Notes under the pieces: model-generated
Database searches by the model: none
What the model saw: the letters and a program-made list of their open reading frames with translations, nothing else
Told to the model about the DNA's origin: nothing
NCBI GenBank assembly: GCA_965653335.1
Contig: CBFGZU010000003.1
Coordinates: 1-53,823, forward strand
From: Pseudolysinimonas_A sp965653335
GTDB taxonomy: Bacteria; Actinomycetota; Actinomycetes; Actinomycetales; Microbacteriaceae
DNA length: 53,823 nt
Direction: 5' to 3'
Shown: piece after piece, positions 42,313 to 49,796 of the stretch
Numbering within the stretch: the stretch's first letter is position 1
How the letters are laid out: every line of letters begins with the position of its first letter
Position numbers and translations under genes: made by a program

Positions 42313-43368
42313 ATGAAGGCATCACGTTTCTACGGTCGCCACGACATTCGCGTCGACGACATTCCCGAACCCCAGCTGGAACCCGGCACCGTGAAGATCA
42401 AGGTGGATTGGACGGGGATCTGCGGGACCGACCTCCACGAGTACGAGGAGGGTCCGATCTTCTGTCCCGCTCCCGGCAAGCCGCATCCGCTCAGCGGGGA
42501 GGACGTGCCGATCGTCCTGGGGCACGAGTTCGCCGGCGTCGCGACGGAGGTGGCCGACGGGGTGACGCACGTCAAGGTGGGCGACAAGGTCGCCGTCGAT
42601 CCGTTCTACAACTGCGGGGAGTGCGCGCCGTGCCAGGAGGGCTCCTACAACCTGTGCGTCGTCGCCGGATACGTCGGACTGACCGGGCGGGGCGGCGGCT
42701 TCGCCGAATACGTCGTCGTGAGGGCGGACCGTGTGCACGATCTCGGTGACGTCCCGACCGACATCGGTGCGCTCGTGGAACCGCTCGCTGTTGCGCACCA
42801 CGCGATCAGCCGCTCGCGAGCGAAGCCGGGCGACGCCGTCGTGGTGTTCGGCGCCGGCCCCATCGGTCTCTTCGTGATCGCCCTGCTCAAGGCCCAGGGG
42901 ATCGAGAAGGTCTTCTCGGTGGAGCTCTCATCGATCCGAAAGGAGAAAGCGAGACGCGCCGGGGCGACGGCGGTTCTCGACCCGTCCGAAGAGGACGTCG
43001 TGCAGCGAATCCGGGAGGAGACGAACGGTCTCGGCGCCGATGTCGCCTTCGAATGCGTCGGCGTGAACGCGGCCATTCAGACGGCGATCGATGCGCTGCG
43101 CTTCCACGGCACGCTCGTCAACATCTCGATCTGGGGTCATCACGCCGAAGTCGACATGCTCACCTTGCTGAAGAAGGAGCTCACGCTGACGGGATCGTTC
43201 GCCTACGCGAACGATCATGCCCCGGTCATCGAGCTGCTCAAGGCGGGGAAGCTCGACGTCGCCGACTTCATCACCGGTCGCATCGCGGCCGAGGACGTCG
43301 CGGAGGAAGGCTTCCGGCAGCTCATCGAGAACAAGGACGAGAACGTCAAGATCCTCGTTCATCCGTAA
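42313..43368 (+). CDS. Zinc-dependent medium-chain dehydrogenase, 2,3-butanediol dehydrogenase-like
   Basis: The 351-residue MDR has the catalytic zinc ligands in GICGTDLHE and LGHEFAG, a structural-zinc cysteine cluster (YNCGECAPCQEGSYNLC), and the NAD motif VFGAGPIGLF. The HPLSGEDVPIVLGHEFAG context is typical of (R,R)-butanediol/sorbitol-type dehydrogenases. It oxidises an alcohol, likely a vicinal diol or hydroxyketone, produced from the monooxygenase step. A strong AAGGAG ribosome-binding site precedes ATG 42313. The 106-base gap after it holds two hairpins. Confidence 0.88.
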   Translation: MKASRFYGRHDIRVDDIPEPQLEPGTVKIKVDWTGICGTDLHEYEEGPIFCPAPGKPHPLSGEDVPIVLGHEFAGVATEVADGVTHVKVGDKVAVDPFYNCGECAPCQEGSYNLCVVAGYVGLTGRGGGFAEYVVVRADRVHDLGDVPTDIGALVEPLAVAHHAISRSRAKPGDAVVVFGAGPIGLFVIALLKAQGIEKVFSVELSSIRKEKARRAGATAVLDPSEEDVVQRIREETNGLGADVAFECVGVNAAIQTAIDALRFHGTLVNISIWGHHAEVDMLTLLKKELTLTGSFAYANDHAPVIELLKAGKLDVADFITGRIAAEDVAEEGFRQLIENKDENVKILVHP

Positions 43369-43382
43369 CCGACTCAACCAGC

Positions 43383-43432
43383 CAGGAGCCGAAGTGGGTG
43401 CCCACCGTCGCCGGAGAGGGCGCCCGCTCCTG
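43383..43432 (+). promoter_or_regulatory. Long two-part hairpin in the leader of the flavin reductase gene
   Basis: CAGGAGC (43383-43389) pairs with GCTCCTG (43426-43432), and inside it GGGTGCCC (43396-43403) pairs with GGGCGCCC (43418-43425) with one G-U. It lies directly after the dehydrogenase gene and may be a terminator or mRNA-stability element. Confidence 0.5.
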
Positions 43433-43441
43433 CCGAGTGGC

Positions 43442-43460
43442 GATCACGTCGAACGTGATC
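43442..43460 (+). promoter_or_regulatory. Tight hairpin just before the flavin reductase Shine-Dalgarno
   Basis: GATCACGT (43442-43449) and ACGTGATC (43453-43460) form a perfect 8-bp stem with a three-base loop, four bases before AAAGGAG (43465-43471 region). It could also serve as a palindromic protein-binding site. Confidence 0.5.
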
Positions 43461-43474
43461 CTGAAAGGAGAACC

Positions 43475-44026
43475 ATGACCAGCGCCGCCTGCCTCGCACC
43501 GAGCGATCAGGAACTGCGGAATGCCGACCGGTTCATCTCGGCATTCCGCCACCATCCCGCCGGCGTGGCGGTGATCACCGCCGATGTCGGCGACGGCCCG
43601 GTCGCCCTGACGGCGACATCGGTGTCGTCGCTGTCGGCGGCACCTCCCATGATCATGTTCTCGGCGTCCGAGAGGTCGTCCAGCACGCCGACGATCCGCC
43701 AGGCCGAGACCGTCGTGGTGCACTTGCTCGACGAAGCCGACCTCGAGTTGGCGCGACTTGGCGCGACGAGCGGCATCGACCGGTTCGCCGATACCTCGTT
43801 GTGGGATCGTCTGCCGACGGGCGAGACGCGTTTCCACGCTGCGGCCGCGTGGCTGCGCTGCCGGGTCGTGGACGTCATCGAGATCAGCGGATCGTACGTC
43901 GTGATCGCGGAGGTTCTGCACGCGGGGGGACGCAACACCGTGGATGAGGTGGCCGGCACCAACCGTCCTCTCGTCTACCACGCGCGGGCGTGGCACGCGC
44001 TCGACGAATCGACCGTCATCCCGTAG
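43475..44026 (+). CDS. Flavin reductase (HpaC-like FMN-binding split barrel)
   Basis: The 183-residue protein has the flavin-reductase pattern: AFRHHPAGVAVITADV, then ALTATSVSSLSAAPPMIMFS (FMN-binding strand-turn), AETVVVHLL, and a C-terminal PLVYHARAWHAL segment. It should use NAD(P)H to reduce FMN and hand it to the LLM monooxygenase encoded at 40357-41460, forming a two-component system. AAAGGAG lies before ATG 43475. It is separated from the dehydrogenase gene by a 106-base leader with two hairpins. Confidence 0.88.
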   Translation: MTSAACLAPSDQELRNADRFISAFRHHPAGVAVITADVGDGPVALTATSVSSLSAAPPMIMFSASERSSSTPTIRQAETVVVHLLDEADLELARLGATSGIDRFADTSLWDRLPTGETRFHAAAAWLRCRVVDVIEISGSYVVIAEVLHAGGRNTVDEVAGTNRPLVYHARAWHALDESTVIP

Positions 44027-44086
44027 TCGGGACCATCGGGGTGCCGGCATCATCCGCGGTCACCCCCACCACCCCCCATGCTACCG

Positions 44087-44097
44087 TTGTTCAACAA
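44087..44097 (+). promoter_or_regulatory. GntR/FCD operator upstream of the pxpA-like operon
   Basis: TTGTTCAACAA is a perfect odd-length palindrome and fits TNGTNNNACNA. It overlaps TACCGT (44082-44087), a possible -10 box, and would lie over the transcription start of the pxpA-like operon. Confidence 0.7.
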
Positions 44098-44134
44098 TCC
44101 ACGGACGGTAGGTGAGGCATACTTCGGAGGCCAC

Positions 44135-44899
44135 GTGCATCGCATCGATCTGAACAGTGACGTCGGGGAGTCGTTCGGTGCGTGGACGCTCGGCGACGAT
44201 GCGGCCGTCTTCTCGTTTGTCTCCAGCGCGAACGTGGCCTGCGGATTCCACGCCGGTGACCCGACGGTGATCCGCGAGACCTGCCGAGCCGCCGTGCAGC
44301 GCGACGTCGTGATCGGGGCGCATCCCTCCTACCGCGACCTCGCGGGATTCGGTCGTCGATTCATCGACGTCCCGCCGTCGGAGCTGACCAACGACGTCGT
44401 CGCCCAGATCGGTCTTCTCGATGCGCTCGCGCGGACCGAGGGTGGCTTGGTGCGGTACGTCAAGCCACACGGCGCCCTGTACAACGCGATCATCCACCAC
44501 GAGCGCCAGGCACAAGCCGTCGTGGATGCCGTCATCGCGGTCGACGCGTCGCTGCCTCTCGTCGTCCCCCCCGCTTCGGTGATCCGGCGACGTGCCGAGC
44601 AAGCCGGCCTGAGGACGGTCGTCGAGGCCTATACCGATCGGGCCTACGCGGCCGACGGGTCGCTCGTGCCGCGGACCGAAGCCGGAGCGGTCATCCATGA
44701 TCCGGGAGCGGTGATCGCCCGTGTGCTCGGCCTGGTCGAAGACGGTCACGTGCGAGCCGTCGACGGCACCCGCGTGCGGCTCGACCCGGAGACCCTGTGC
44801 GTGCACGGCGACACGCCAGGGGCGGTCGGACTCGCGCGCGCGATCCGGGACGCACTCCAGCGCGCGGGGATCGAGACCCGGAACTTCGTGGACCCGTGA
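44135..44899 (+). CDS. pxpA: LamB/YcsF family protein, 5-oxoprolinase subunit A-like
   Basis: The 254-residue protein begins with the family hallmark IDLNSDVGESFGAW and contains SANVACGFHAGDP, GAHPSYRDLAGFGRR and KPHGALYN, all as in PxpA. PxpA with PxpB and PxpC forms an ATP-dependent 5-oxoprolinase that opens a lactam ring. GTG 44135 is preferred over the ATG at 44078 because it starts the conserved sequence, has GGAGG four bases upstream and gives the usual length. It is followed by a fused PxpB-PxpC gene overlapping by one base. Here a biotin carboxylase joins the operon, so the substrate may differ from 5-oxoproline. Confidence 0.85.
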   Translation: MHRIDLNSDVGESFGAWTLGDDAAVFSFVSSANVACGFHAGDPTVIRETCRAAVQRDVVIGAHPSYRDLAGFGRRFIDVPPSELTNDVVAQIGLLDALARTEGGLVRYVKPHGALYNAIIHHERQAQAVVDAVIAVDASLPLVVPPASVIRRRAEQAGLRTVVEAYTDRAYAADGSLVPRTEAGAVIHDPGAVIARVLGLVEDGHVRAVDGTRVRLDPETLCVHGDTPGAVGLARAIRDALQRAGIETRNFVDP

Positions 44900-46500
44900 T
44901 GACCGACGTCGCATCACGCCAAGCAATCGCCGTGAAGCGGTCGGGCGACCGCGCGTTCGTCGTCGACCTCGGCTCGCTCGGAGCCGCGATGGGACTCCGC
45001 GCCCAGCTGGAGACCAACCCGCCGCCGGGCGTCTCGGATGTCGTTGCCGCGGCGAGCACCGTGATGGTGGTCGCGGAATCGCCCCGTTACGTCGCGTCGC
45101 TCATCCGCCACGTGTCATCGCTCGATCCCGGCACGAACGCGGGCACGAGCGGTCGCCTCATCGACGTGCCCGTCGTCTACGACGGCGACGACCTCGCGAG
45201 CCTCGCCGGTCTCGTGGGGCAGAGCGTCGAAGCTCTCGTGAACTGGCACACCTCCGCGACCTGGGTGGCCGCGTTCACGGGCTTCGCCCCCGGATTCGTC
45301 TATCTCGTCAGCGACTCCGAGCTCAGCATCCCGCGTCGCGCCTCGCCCCGGACCGCCGTGCCGCGAGGGTCGGTCGGCTTGGCCGACACGTACTCCGCGG
45401 TGTATCCGCGCAGTTCCCCGGGCGGCTGGCAGCTGATCGGCCGAACCGATCTCGTGCTCTTCGATGAGACAACCGCCGACCCCGCCCTGATCCACCCCGG
45501 CGATCAGGTGAGGTTTCGGCGCGAGCCGGCTCCCGCATCCGTGGCGCCGTCCGGTCGGGATGCTCGCGCGTCGGTCCCGCCCGCTCTCGACCACGGCGCG
45601 GATGTGATCTGCGTCCACGCCGGCGTGAGTGCGACCATCCAAGATCTCGGCCGGGCCGGGCATGCCGATCTCGGGGTGGGCCCGGCGGGCGCGATGGATC
45701 GGGGGGCGCTGACTCGAGCCAACCGGATCGTCGGCAACGCGCCGGGGTGTGCTGCGCTCGAGGTGTTGGGCGCCGGATTCGCCGTTCGCGCGGTCACCGA
45801 TCAGGTTATCGCCGTGACCGGCGCGGCGAGTCGGCTGGTCGTCCGGAGCCCGGCCTCCGGCCCTGGAACGACGCGGGTCCCCGTCGCGAACGCACCATTC
45901 GCCCTGCTCCGAGGGGAGGAGCTCACGATCGATCGCGCCGACACGGGCACCTGGAGCTACGTCGCATTCCGGGGCGGGATCGACGCGCCCGCGGTGCTGG
46001 GCAGCCGATCTCGCGACACGCACGCCGGACTGGGGCCGGAAGCCCTCGCCTCCGGCGAGGCGATCGCCATCCTGCCGGCGAGCGTGTCATCGGTCGTGGC
46101 GGACGGAAGGGATTCGCACCCGGCCCCCTCCGGACCCGTCGTGCTGCGAGTGGTGAGCGGACCGCGCGACGACTGGTTCGCTCCCGAGTCGGTCGAGCGC
46201 TTCTTCACGCAGCCGTGGACCGTCTCGAACCAGTTCAGCCGGATGGCCTGTCGTTTGACCGGCCCGCGACTGGAGCGCGTGGTGGCCGACGAGTTGCAGA
46301 GCGAGGGGCTCGTACGGGGTTCGGTGCAGGTGCCGCCGGAAGGTCAGCCGCTCGTCTTCGCGGCCGATCACCCGGTGACGGGGGGATACCCGGTGATCGG
46401 CGTCGTCGTCGACGCCGATCTCGACGCCGCGGCGCAGCTCCGCCCCGGCGACTCGGTGAGGTTCAGCAGGGTGCCGTACAGCGACATCGACGTGGGATAG
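44899..46500 (+). CDS. Fused PxpB-PxpC (KipI-KipA) 5-oxoprolinase/carboxyltransferase-like subunit
   Basis: Of 533 residues, about 1-210 correspond to PxpB/KipI (GFAPGFVYL at the nucleotide-linked loop, ending in the HPGDQVRFRR strand) and about 235-533 to PxpC/KipA (VSATIQDLGRAGHADLGVGPAGAMD, and SDTGTW-like and VTGGYPVIGVVVDAD late). The two are usually separate genes; the fusion occurs in some actinobacteria. Both halves are homologous to the carboxyltransferase part of urea carboxylase. The ATG at 44899 overlaps the pxpA stop (TGATG). It probably forms a complex with PxpA and perhaps with the biotin carboxylase encoded next. Confidence 0.85.
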   Translation: MTDVASRQAIAVKRSGDRAFVVDLGSLGAAMGLRAQLETNPPPGVSDVVAAASTVMVVAESPRYVASLIRHVSSLDPGTNAGTSGRLIDVPVVYDGDDLASLAGLVGQSVEALVNWHTSATWVAAFTGFAPGFVYLVSDSELSIPRRASPRTAVPRGSVGLADTYSAVYPRSSPGGWQLIGRTDLVLFDETTADPALIHPGDQVRFRREPAPASVAPSGRDARASVPPALDHGADVICVHAGVSATIQDLGRAGHADLGVGPAGAMDRGALTRANRIVGNAPGCAALEVLGAGFAVRAVTDQVIAVTGAASRLVVRSPASGPGTTRVPVANAPFALLRGEELTIDRADTGTWSYVAFRGGIDAPAVLGSRSRDTHAGLGPEALASGEAIAILPASVSSVVADGRDSHPAPSGPVVLRVVSGPRDDWFAPESVERFFTQPWTVSNQFSRMACRLTGPRLERVVADELQSEGLVRGSVQVPPEGQPLVFAADHPVTGGYPVIGVVVDADLDAAAQLRPGDSVRFSRVPYSDIDVG

Positions 46501-46518
46501 CCAGGGAAAAGCGGAGAC

Positions 46519-48261
46519 GTGAAGAAAATACTCATTGCCAACCGGGGCGAGATCGCCGTTCGGGTCGCGCGCGCCTGCGCGGACCTGGGCATCGAGAGCG
46601 TGGCCGTCTACGCGGAGGCCGACGCCGACGCACTCCACGTCTCGAGCGCGACCGAGGCGTACGCACTCCGCGGGACGACTCCCTCGGAGACGTACCTGGA
46701 TGGGGATCAGCTGATCGAGATCGCGAGGCGCGCCGGATGCGACGCCGTGCATCCCGGATACGGTTTCCTGTCCGAGAACGGCGAGTTCGCCGAGAAGGTG
46801 ATCGGCGCAGGACTCACCTGGATCGGGCCGTCGGCCGACGTCATCCGGGTGCTCGGCGACAAGGTCAGCGCGCGGGCGGTGGCGTTGGCCGCCGGCGCTC
46901 CGCTGGCTCCGGGGTCGGACGGTCCGGTGGCGAGTGCCGACGACGTCCGGGAGTTCGCGATCCGGCATGGATTGCCGGTGGTGGTGAAGGCGGCGTTCGG
47001 GGGCGGCGGGCGCGGGATGAAGGTCATCCGGGACCTCGACGAGGTGGAGGAGTCGTTCGACTCGGCCGTGCGGGAGGCGCGTCTGGCGTTCGGGCGGCCC
47101 GAGTGCTTCGTCGAGAGGTTCCTCGAACGGCCTCGCCACGTCGAGGCCCAGGTTCTCGCGGACGCTCACGGAAATGTTCGCGTTATCGGAACCCGGGACT
47201 GCACCCTCCAGCGCCGCAACCAGAAGGTCATCGAGGAGGCGCCGGCTCCGTTCCTGACCGCGGCGCAGCGCGAGCAGATCGAACAATCCGCCATCGAGAT
47301 CTTCCGCTCGGTGGGCTACATCGGGGTCGGCACGGTGGAGTACCTCCTCGACCGGACGGGGATGCTGAGCTTTCTCGAGGTCAACACGCGGATCCAGGTC
47401 GAGCACCCGATCACGGAGGCGACATCGGGGGTCGACATCGTCGTGGCGCAGCTCGCCATCGCCGCGGGGGAGGAGCTCGGCGAGCCCGGACCGGCGACGC
47501 CGCTCTGTCACGCTTTCGAATTCCGCATCAACGCCGAAGACCCGGGACGCGGGTTCCTCCCTTCGCCGGGTCGCATCGTGCGGGTGAGCTGGCCGACGGG
47601 CCCGGGCATCCGGGTGGACGCCGGCGTCTGCGACGGATCCGTCGTGCCCGAGCAGTTCGACTCCCTCATCGCGAAGATCATCGTGACCGGGCGAACGCGC
47701 GACGAGGCGATCCGCCGGGCGCGGCGCGCGCTCCGCGAATGTGAGATCGACGGAGTCGCGACGCTGCTTCCGTTCCATCTGCTGGTTCTCGAGCGCCCGG
47801 AGTTCACCGACTCGGAGCGTTTCGACGTGTCGACGACGTGGATCGAGTCGGAGTTGACCGAACACCTCGAGGGCAGCCCCGAGTTCACGACCCGGCCGGT
47901 CCCGACCGAGCGAACGACGTTGACGATCGAACTCGATGGTCGCCGGGTCGCCGTCGGGTTGCCCCGTGGAATCGCCGATGCGCTGACGGGATCCGGCAAC
48001 TCGCTCTCGCCGCGATGGGGGACGCCGACGCCGGAGGGCGCGGCGGAGGAGTCGGACGTGCGGGCCCCGGCCCCCGGCGTGCTTGTGAAGTGGTTGGTCG
48101 AGGAGGGCAGTGAGGTGCGGATCGGCGACCCCCTCGCCCTGCTGGAGATCATGAAGATGGAGACGTGCGTCACGGCTCACCGTGATGGGCGGCTCGGCGC
48201 CCTCCTCGTGGAGCCCGGTGCGCAATTGGGATCCGGTGCGCGAATGGCGACTATCGTATGA
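46519..48261 (+). CDS. Biotin carboxylase with C-terminal biotin-carrier domain
   Basis: The 580-residue protein has a full biotin carboxylase (about 1-446): KKILIANRGEIAVRVARA, HPGYGFLSEN, the ATP loop KAAFGGGGRGMK and catalytic EVNTRIQVEHPITE. A linker leads to a biotinyl domain (about 505-580) with EIMKMET, where Lys546 is the biotin site. ATP, bicarbonate and biotin give carboxybiotin. No acyl-CoA carboxyltransferase gene is near, but the adjacent PxpBC fusion is homologous to the carboxyltransferase of urea carboxylase, so a split amide or lactam carboxylase is plausible. It starts with GTG, 18 bases after the fusion gene. Confidence 0.9.
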   Translation: MKKILIANRGEIAVRVARACADLGIESVAVYAEADADALHVSSATEAYALRGTTPSETYLDGDQLIEIARRAGCDAVHPGYGFLSENGEFAEKVIGAGLTWIGPSADVIRVLGDKVSARAVALAAGAPLAPGSDGPVASADDVREFAIRHGLPVVVKAAFGGGGRGMKVIRDLDEVEESFDSAVREARLAFGRPECFVERFLERPRHVEAQVLADAHGNVRVIGTRDCTLQRRNQKVIEEAPAPFLTAAQREQIEQSAIEIFRSVGYIGVGTVEYLLDRTGMLSFLEVNTRIQVEHPITEATSGVDIVVAQLAIAAGEELGEPGPATPLCHAFEFRINAEDPGRGFLPSPGRIVRVSWPTGPGIRVDAGVCDGSVVPEQFDSLIAKIIVTGRTRDEAIRRARRALRECEIDGVATLLPFHLLVLERPEFTDSERFDVSTTWIESELTEHLEGSPEFTTRPVPTERTTLTIELDGRRVAVGLPRGIADALTGSGNSLSPRWGTPTPEGAAEESDVRAPAPGVLVKWLVEEGSEVRIGDPLALLEIMKMETCVTAHRDGRLGALLVEPGAQLGSGARMATIV

Positions 48262-48307
48262 GTCCGACGGTCCGTGCCCGAGGCGCGCTTCCTGGGAGTG
48301 AGAAGAG

Positions 48308-49003
48308 TTGCCGGTGGTTCTAGACATCCAGACGGGCGATGGTCCGACGCTCAAGCGGGCCGAGACCGGGGAGTGGGTCGCTAGCATCCTGCGGCGAAAC
48401 ATCGCGGCGGGCACGCTTCCCCCGGGAAGCAAGCTTCCCGAGGAGGAGCTCTCGGATCTTCTGGGCATCTCTCGCAACACGCTTCGTGAGGGCTTCGTCA
48501 CCCTGCGCTCGGAGGGCATCGTGACCCGGGTGCCGAATCGTGGTGTTTTCGTCAAGCAACCCACGAGCGAGGACGTGCGCGAGATCTACCGCACGAGGCG
48601 CATCATCGAACCCGGCGCCGTGCTGTGGGGCACCGGGGCCACGCGGGAGCTCTCGGCGATCGTCGAGCGGGGCCGCGACGGAATCGAGAGGCTGGACGTC
48701 GTCGCGATGGCGACGGCGAATCAGGAGTTCCACCGCACGATCGTGGCACGAGCGGGCAGCGACCGGCTGGACACGATGATGGAGCGCATTCTGGCCGAGA
48801 TGCGATTGATCTTCTACGGGATGTCGTCCGACCTGACCTTCCACCAGCCCTACATCGAATACAACGCCGAGATCGTCACCTACCTCGATCGCGGCGATAA
48901 CGCCGTCGCCGCCGATGTGCTCACGCACTATCTCGCGAAGGCGGAGGCGCAGCTGCTGCAGTCCGCGGCGGTCGAGGTGGTCGCCGAGCCGGTGCTGAGC
49001 TGA
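48308..49003 (+). CDS. GntR-family (FCD domain) regulator of the surrounding pathway
   Basis: The 231-residue protein has a winged helix of the GntR type (SKLPEEELSDLLGISRNTLREGFVTLRSEGIVTRVPNRGVFV, about 40-82) and an all-helical FCD ligand domain with metal-ligand-type residues (DVREIYRTRRIIEPGAV, ANQEFHRTIV, and a late DVLTHYLAKAE). TTG 48308 is favoured over GTG 48314 because GGGAG is nine bases away. Five TTGTTNNAC operator-like sites flank it (37170, 37310, 44087, 49065, 49208), suggesting it represses or activates the whole catabolic set. The inducer is probably a pathway acid or CoA-linked intermediate, as in relatives. Confidence 0.88.
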   Translation: MPVVLDIQTGDGPTLKRAETGEWVASILRRNIAAGTLPPGSKLPEEELSDLLGISRNTLREGFVTLRSEGIVTRVPNRGVFVKQPTSEDVREIYRTRRIIEPGAVLWGTGATRELSAIVERGRDGIERLDVVAMATANQEFHRTIVARAGSDRLDTMMERILAEMRLIFYGMSSDLTFHQPYIEYNAEIVTYLDRGDNAVAADVLTHYLAKAEAQLLQSAAVEVVAEPVLS

Positions 49004-49064
49004 CATCCCGACGGAGCTCTCTGCCCGGGCGGGGTCGACGCGGGGGAGCGCCCCTCTCGGCTTA

Positions 49065-49075
49065 TTGTTGAACAC
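49065..49075 (+). promoter_or_regulatory. GntR/FCD operator-like site, distal copy for the DUF35 operon
   Basis: TTGTTGAACAC matches the 37170 site in its first ten bases and lies 143 bases upstream of the proximal copy at 49208. The rest of the 313-base gap (49004-49316) shows no gene; a weak GC hairpin near 49042-49054 could end the gntR transcript. Confidence 0.55.
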
Positions 49076-49207
49076 GTGCGACGACGACGCGGTCACGTCG
49101 CCGGGGTATCCGGCATCCGCAGCGCCCTGATTTCCTATTTCGCACGGGAGATGCGCGAGTGCCGACGCCATGCGCCTTCCTCGACGCCCCGATCCGCCTG
49201 GGCAACA

Positions 49208-49218
49208 TTGTTGGACAA
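49208..49218 (+). promoter_or_regulatory. GntR/FCD operator, proximal copy at the DUF35 operon promoter
   Basis: TTGTTGGACAA is identical to the 37310 site and stands at the same distance (four bases) before the -35 box. Confidence 0.75.
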
Positions 49219-49222
49219 AAAA

Positions 49223-49252
49223 TTGACTCGCCCGGTCTGAGGCGGCTAGCCT
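49223..49252 (+). promoter_or_regulatory. Promoter of the DUF35/thiolase-like operon
   Basis: TTGACT (49223-49228) and TAGCCT (49247-49252) are spaced by 18 bases and followed by TGCGAG, matching the promoter at 37325-37354. Transcription near 49259 gives a leader of about 58 bases with AAGGAGAT before GTG 49317. Confidence 0.65.
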
Positions 49253-49316
49253 GCGAGGAGACGGTCCTCGGGGGCCGCTCTCGACGTGACCGCGAGGCCG
49301 AAGGAGATATCGCGCT

Positions 49317-49796
49317 GTGACCTCCCCCCGCACGCCCCCCTCGATCAGCGACGAGCAGGCCGAGATTCTCGCCAAGGGCCCCGTGCCGCGACCGACGAGC
49401 GACACCCGGGAATTCTGGTCGGCGACCGCCCGGCGCGAGTTGCATCTGCCGTACTGCGAGTCGTGCTCCCGGTACTTCTTCTACCCCCGGTCGCACTGCC
49501 GCTACTGCCAGTCGGACCGCGTCGTATGGCGACGAGTCTCCGGCCGGGGCACGCTGGCCTCGTACGTGATCAACCACCTCCCGTTCGCCGAATTCGAGAC
49601 CAAGCAGCCTCAGGTGATCGCCATTGTCGAGCTGGAGGAGGGCGTGAACCTCCTTTCCCAGATCGTGGCCGAAGATCCGAAGCCCGAGCACTTCACGCTC
49701 GGCATGCCCCTCGACGTCGTCTTCATCGAGCGCGGAGAGATCACGCTCCCGTTCTTCATCCCATCGGCACGAGAAGAAGTCAGCGAACATGCATAA
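49317..49796 (+). CDS. Zn-ribbon/OB-fold DUF35 protein, partner of the thiolase-like enzyme
   Basis: The 159-residue protein has a four-cysteine zinc ribbon (Cys47, Cys50, Cys61, Cys64) followed by an OB-fold (about 70-145). DUF35 proteins pair with thiolase-like enzymes, for example as the ChsH2 C-terminal part with the aldolase Ltp2 in steroid side-chain breakdown. Its last eight bases overlap the thiolase-like gene, which supports a stable complex. GTG 49317 is the start behind AAGGAGAT. It is the first gene of a six-gene operon to 53614. Confidence 0.88.
   Translation: MTSPRTPPSISDEQAEILAKGPVPRPTSDTREFWSATARRELHLPYCESCSRYFFYPRSHCRYCQSDRVVWRRVSGRGTLASYVINHLPFAEFETKQPQVIAIVELEEGVNLLSQIVAEDPKPEHFTLGMPLDVVFIERGEITLPFFIPSAREEVSEHA

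Noticed and set aside
44078..44134. Upstream ATG start for the pxpA-like gene
   Set aside because: It would place the GntR operator inside the coding region and add 19 residues not found in the family; GTG 44135 with GGAGG fits better.
45747..47744. 665-codon plus-strand frame overlapping the biotin carboxylase
   Set aside because: Arg/Gly-rich shadow in another frame, no domain.
46087..48564. 825-codon open frame on the minus strand
   Set aside because: Antisense to the PxpBC fusion and the biotin carboxylase, both well supported by motifs.
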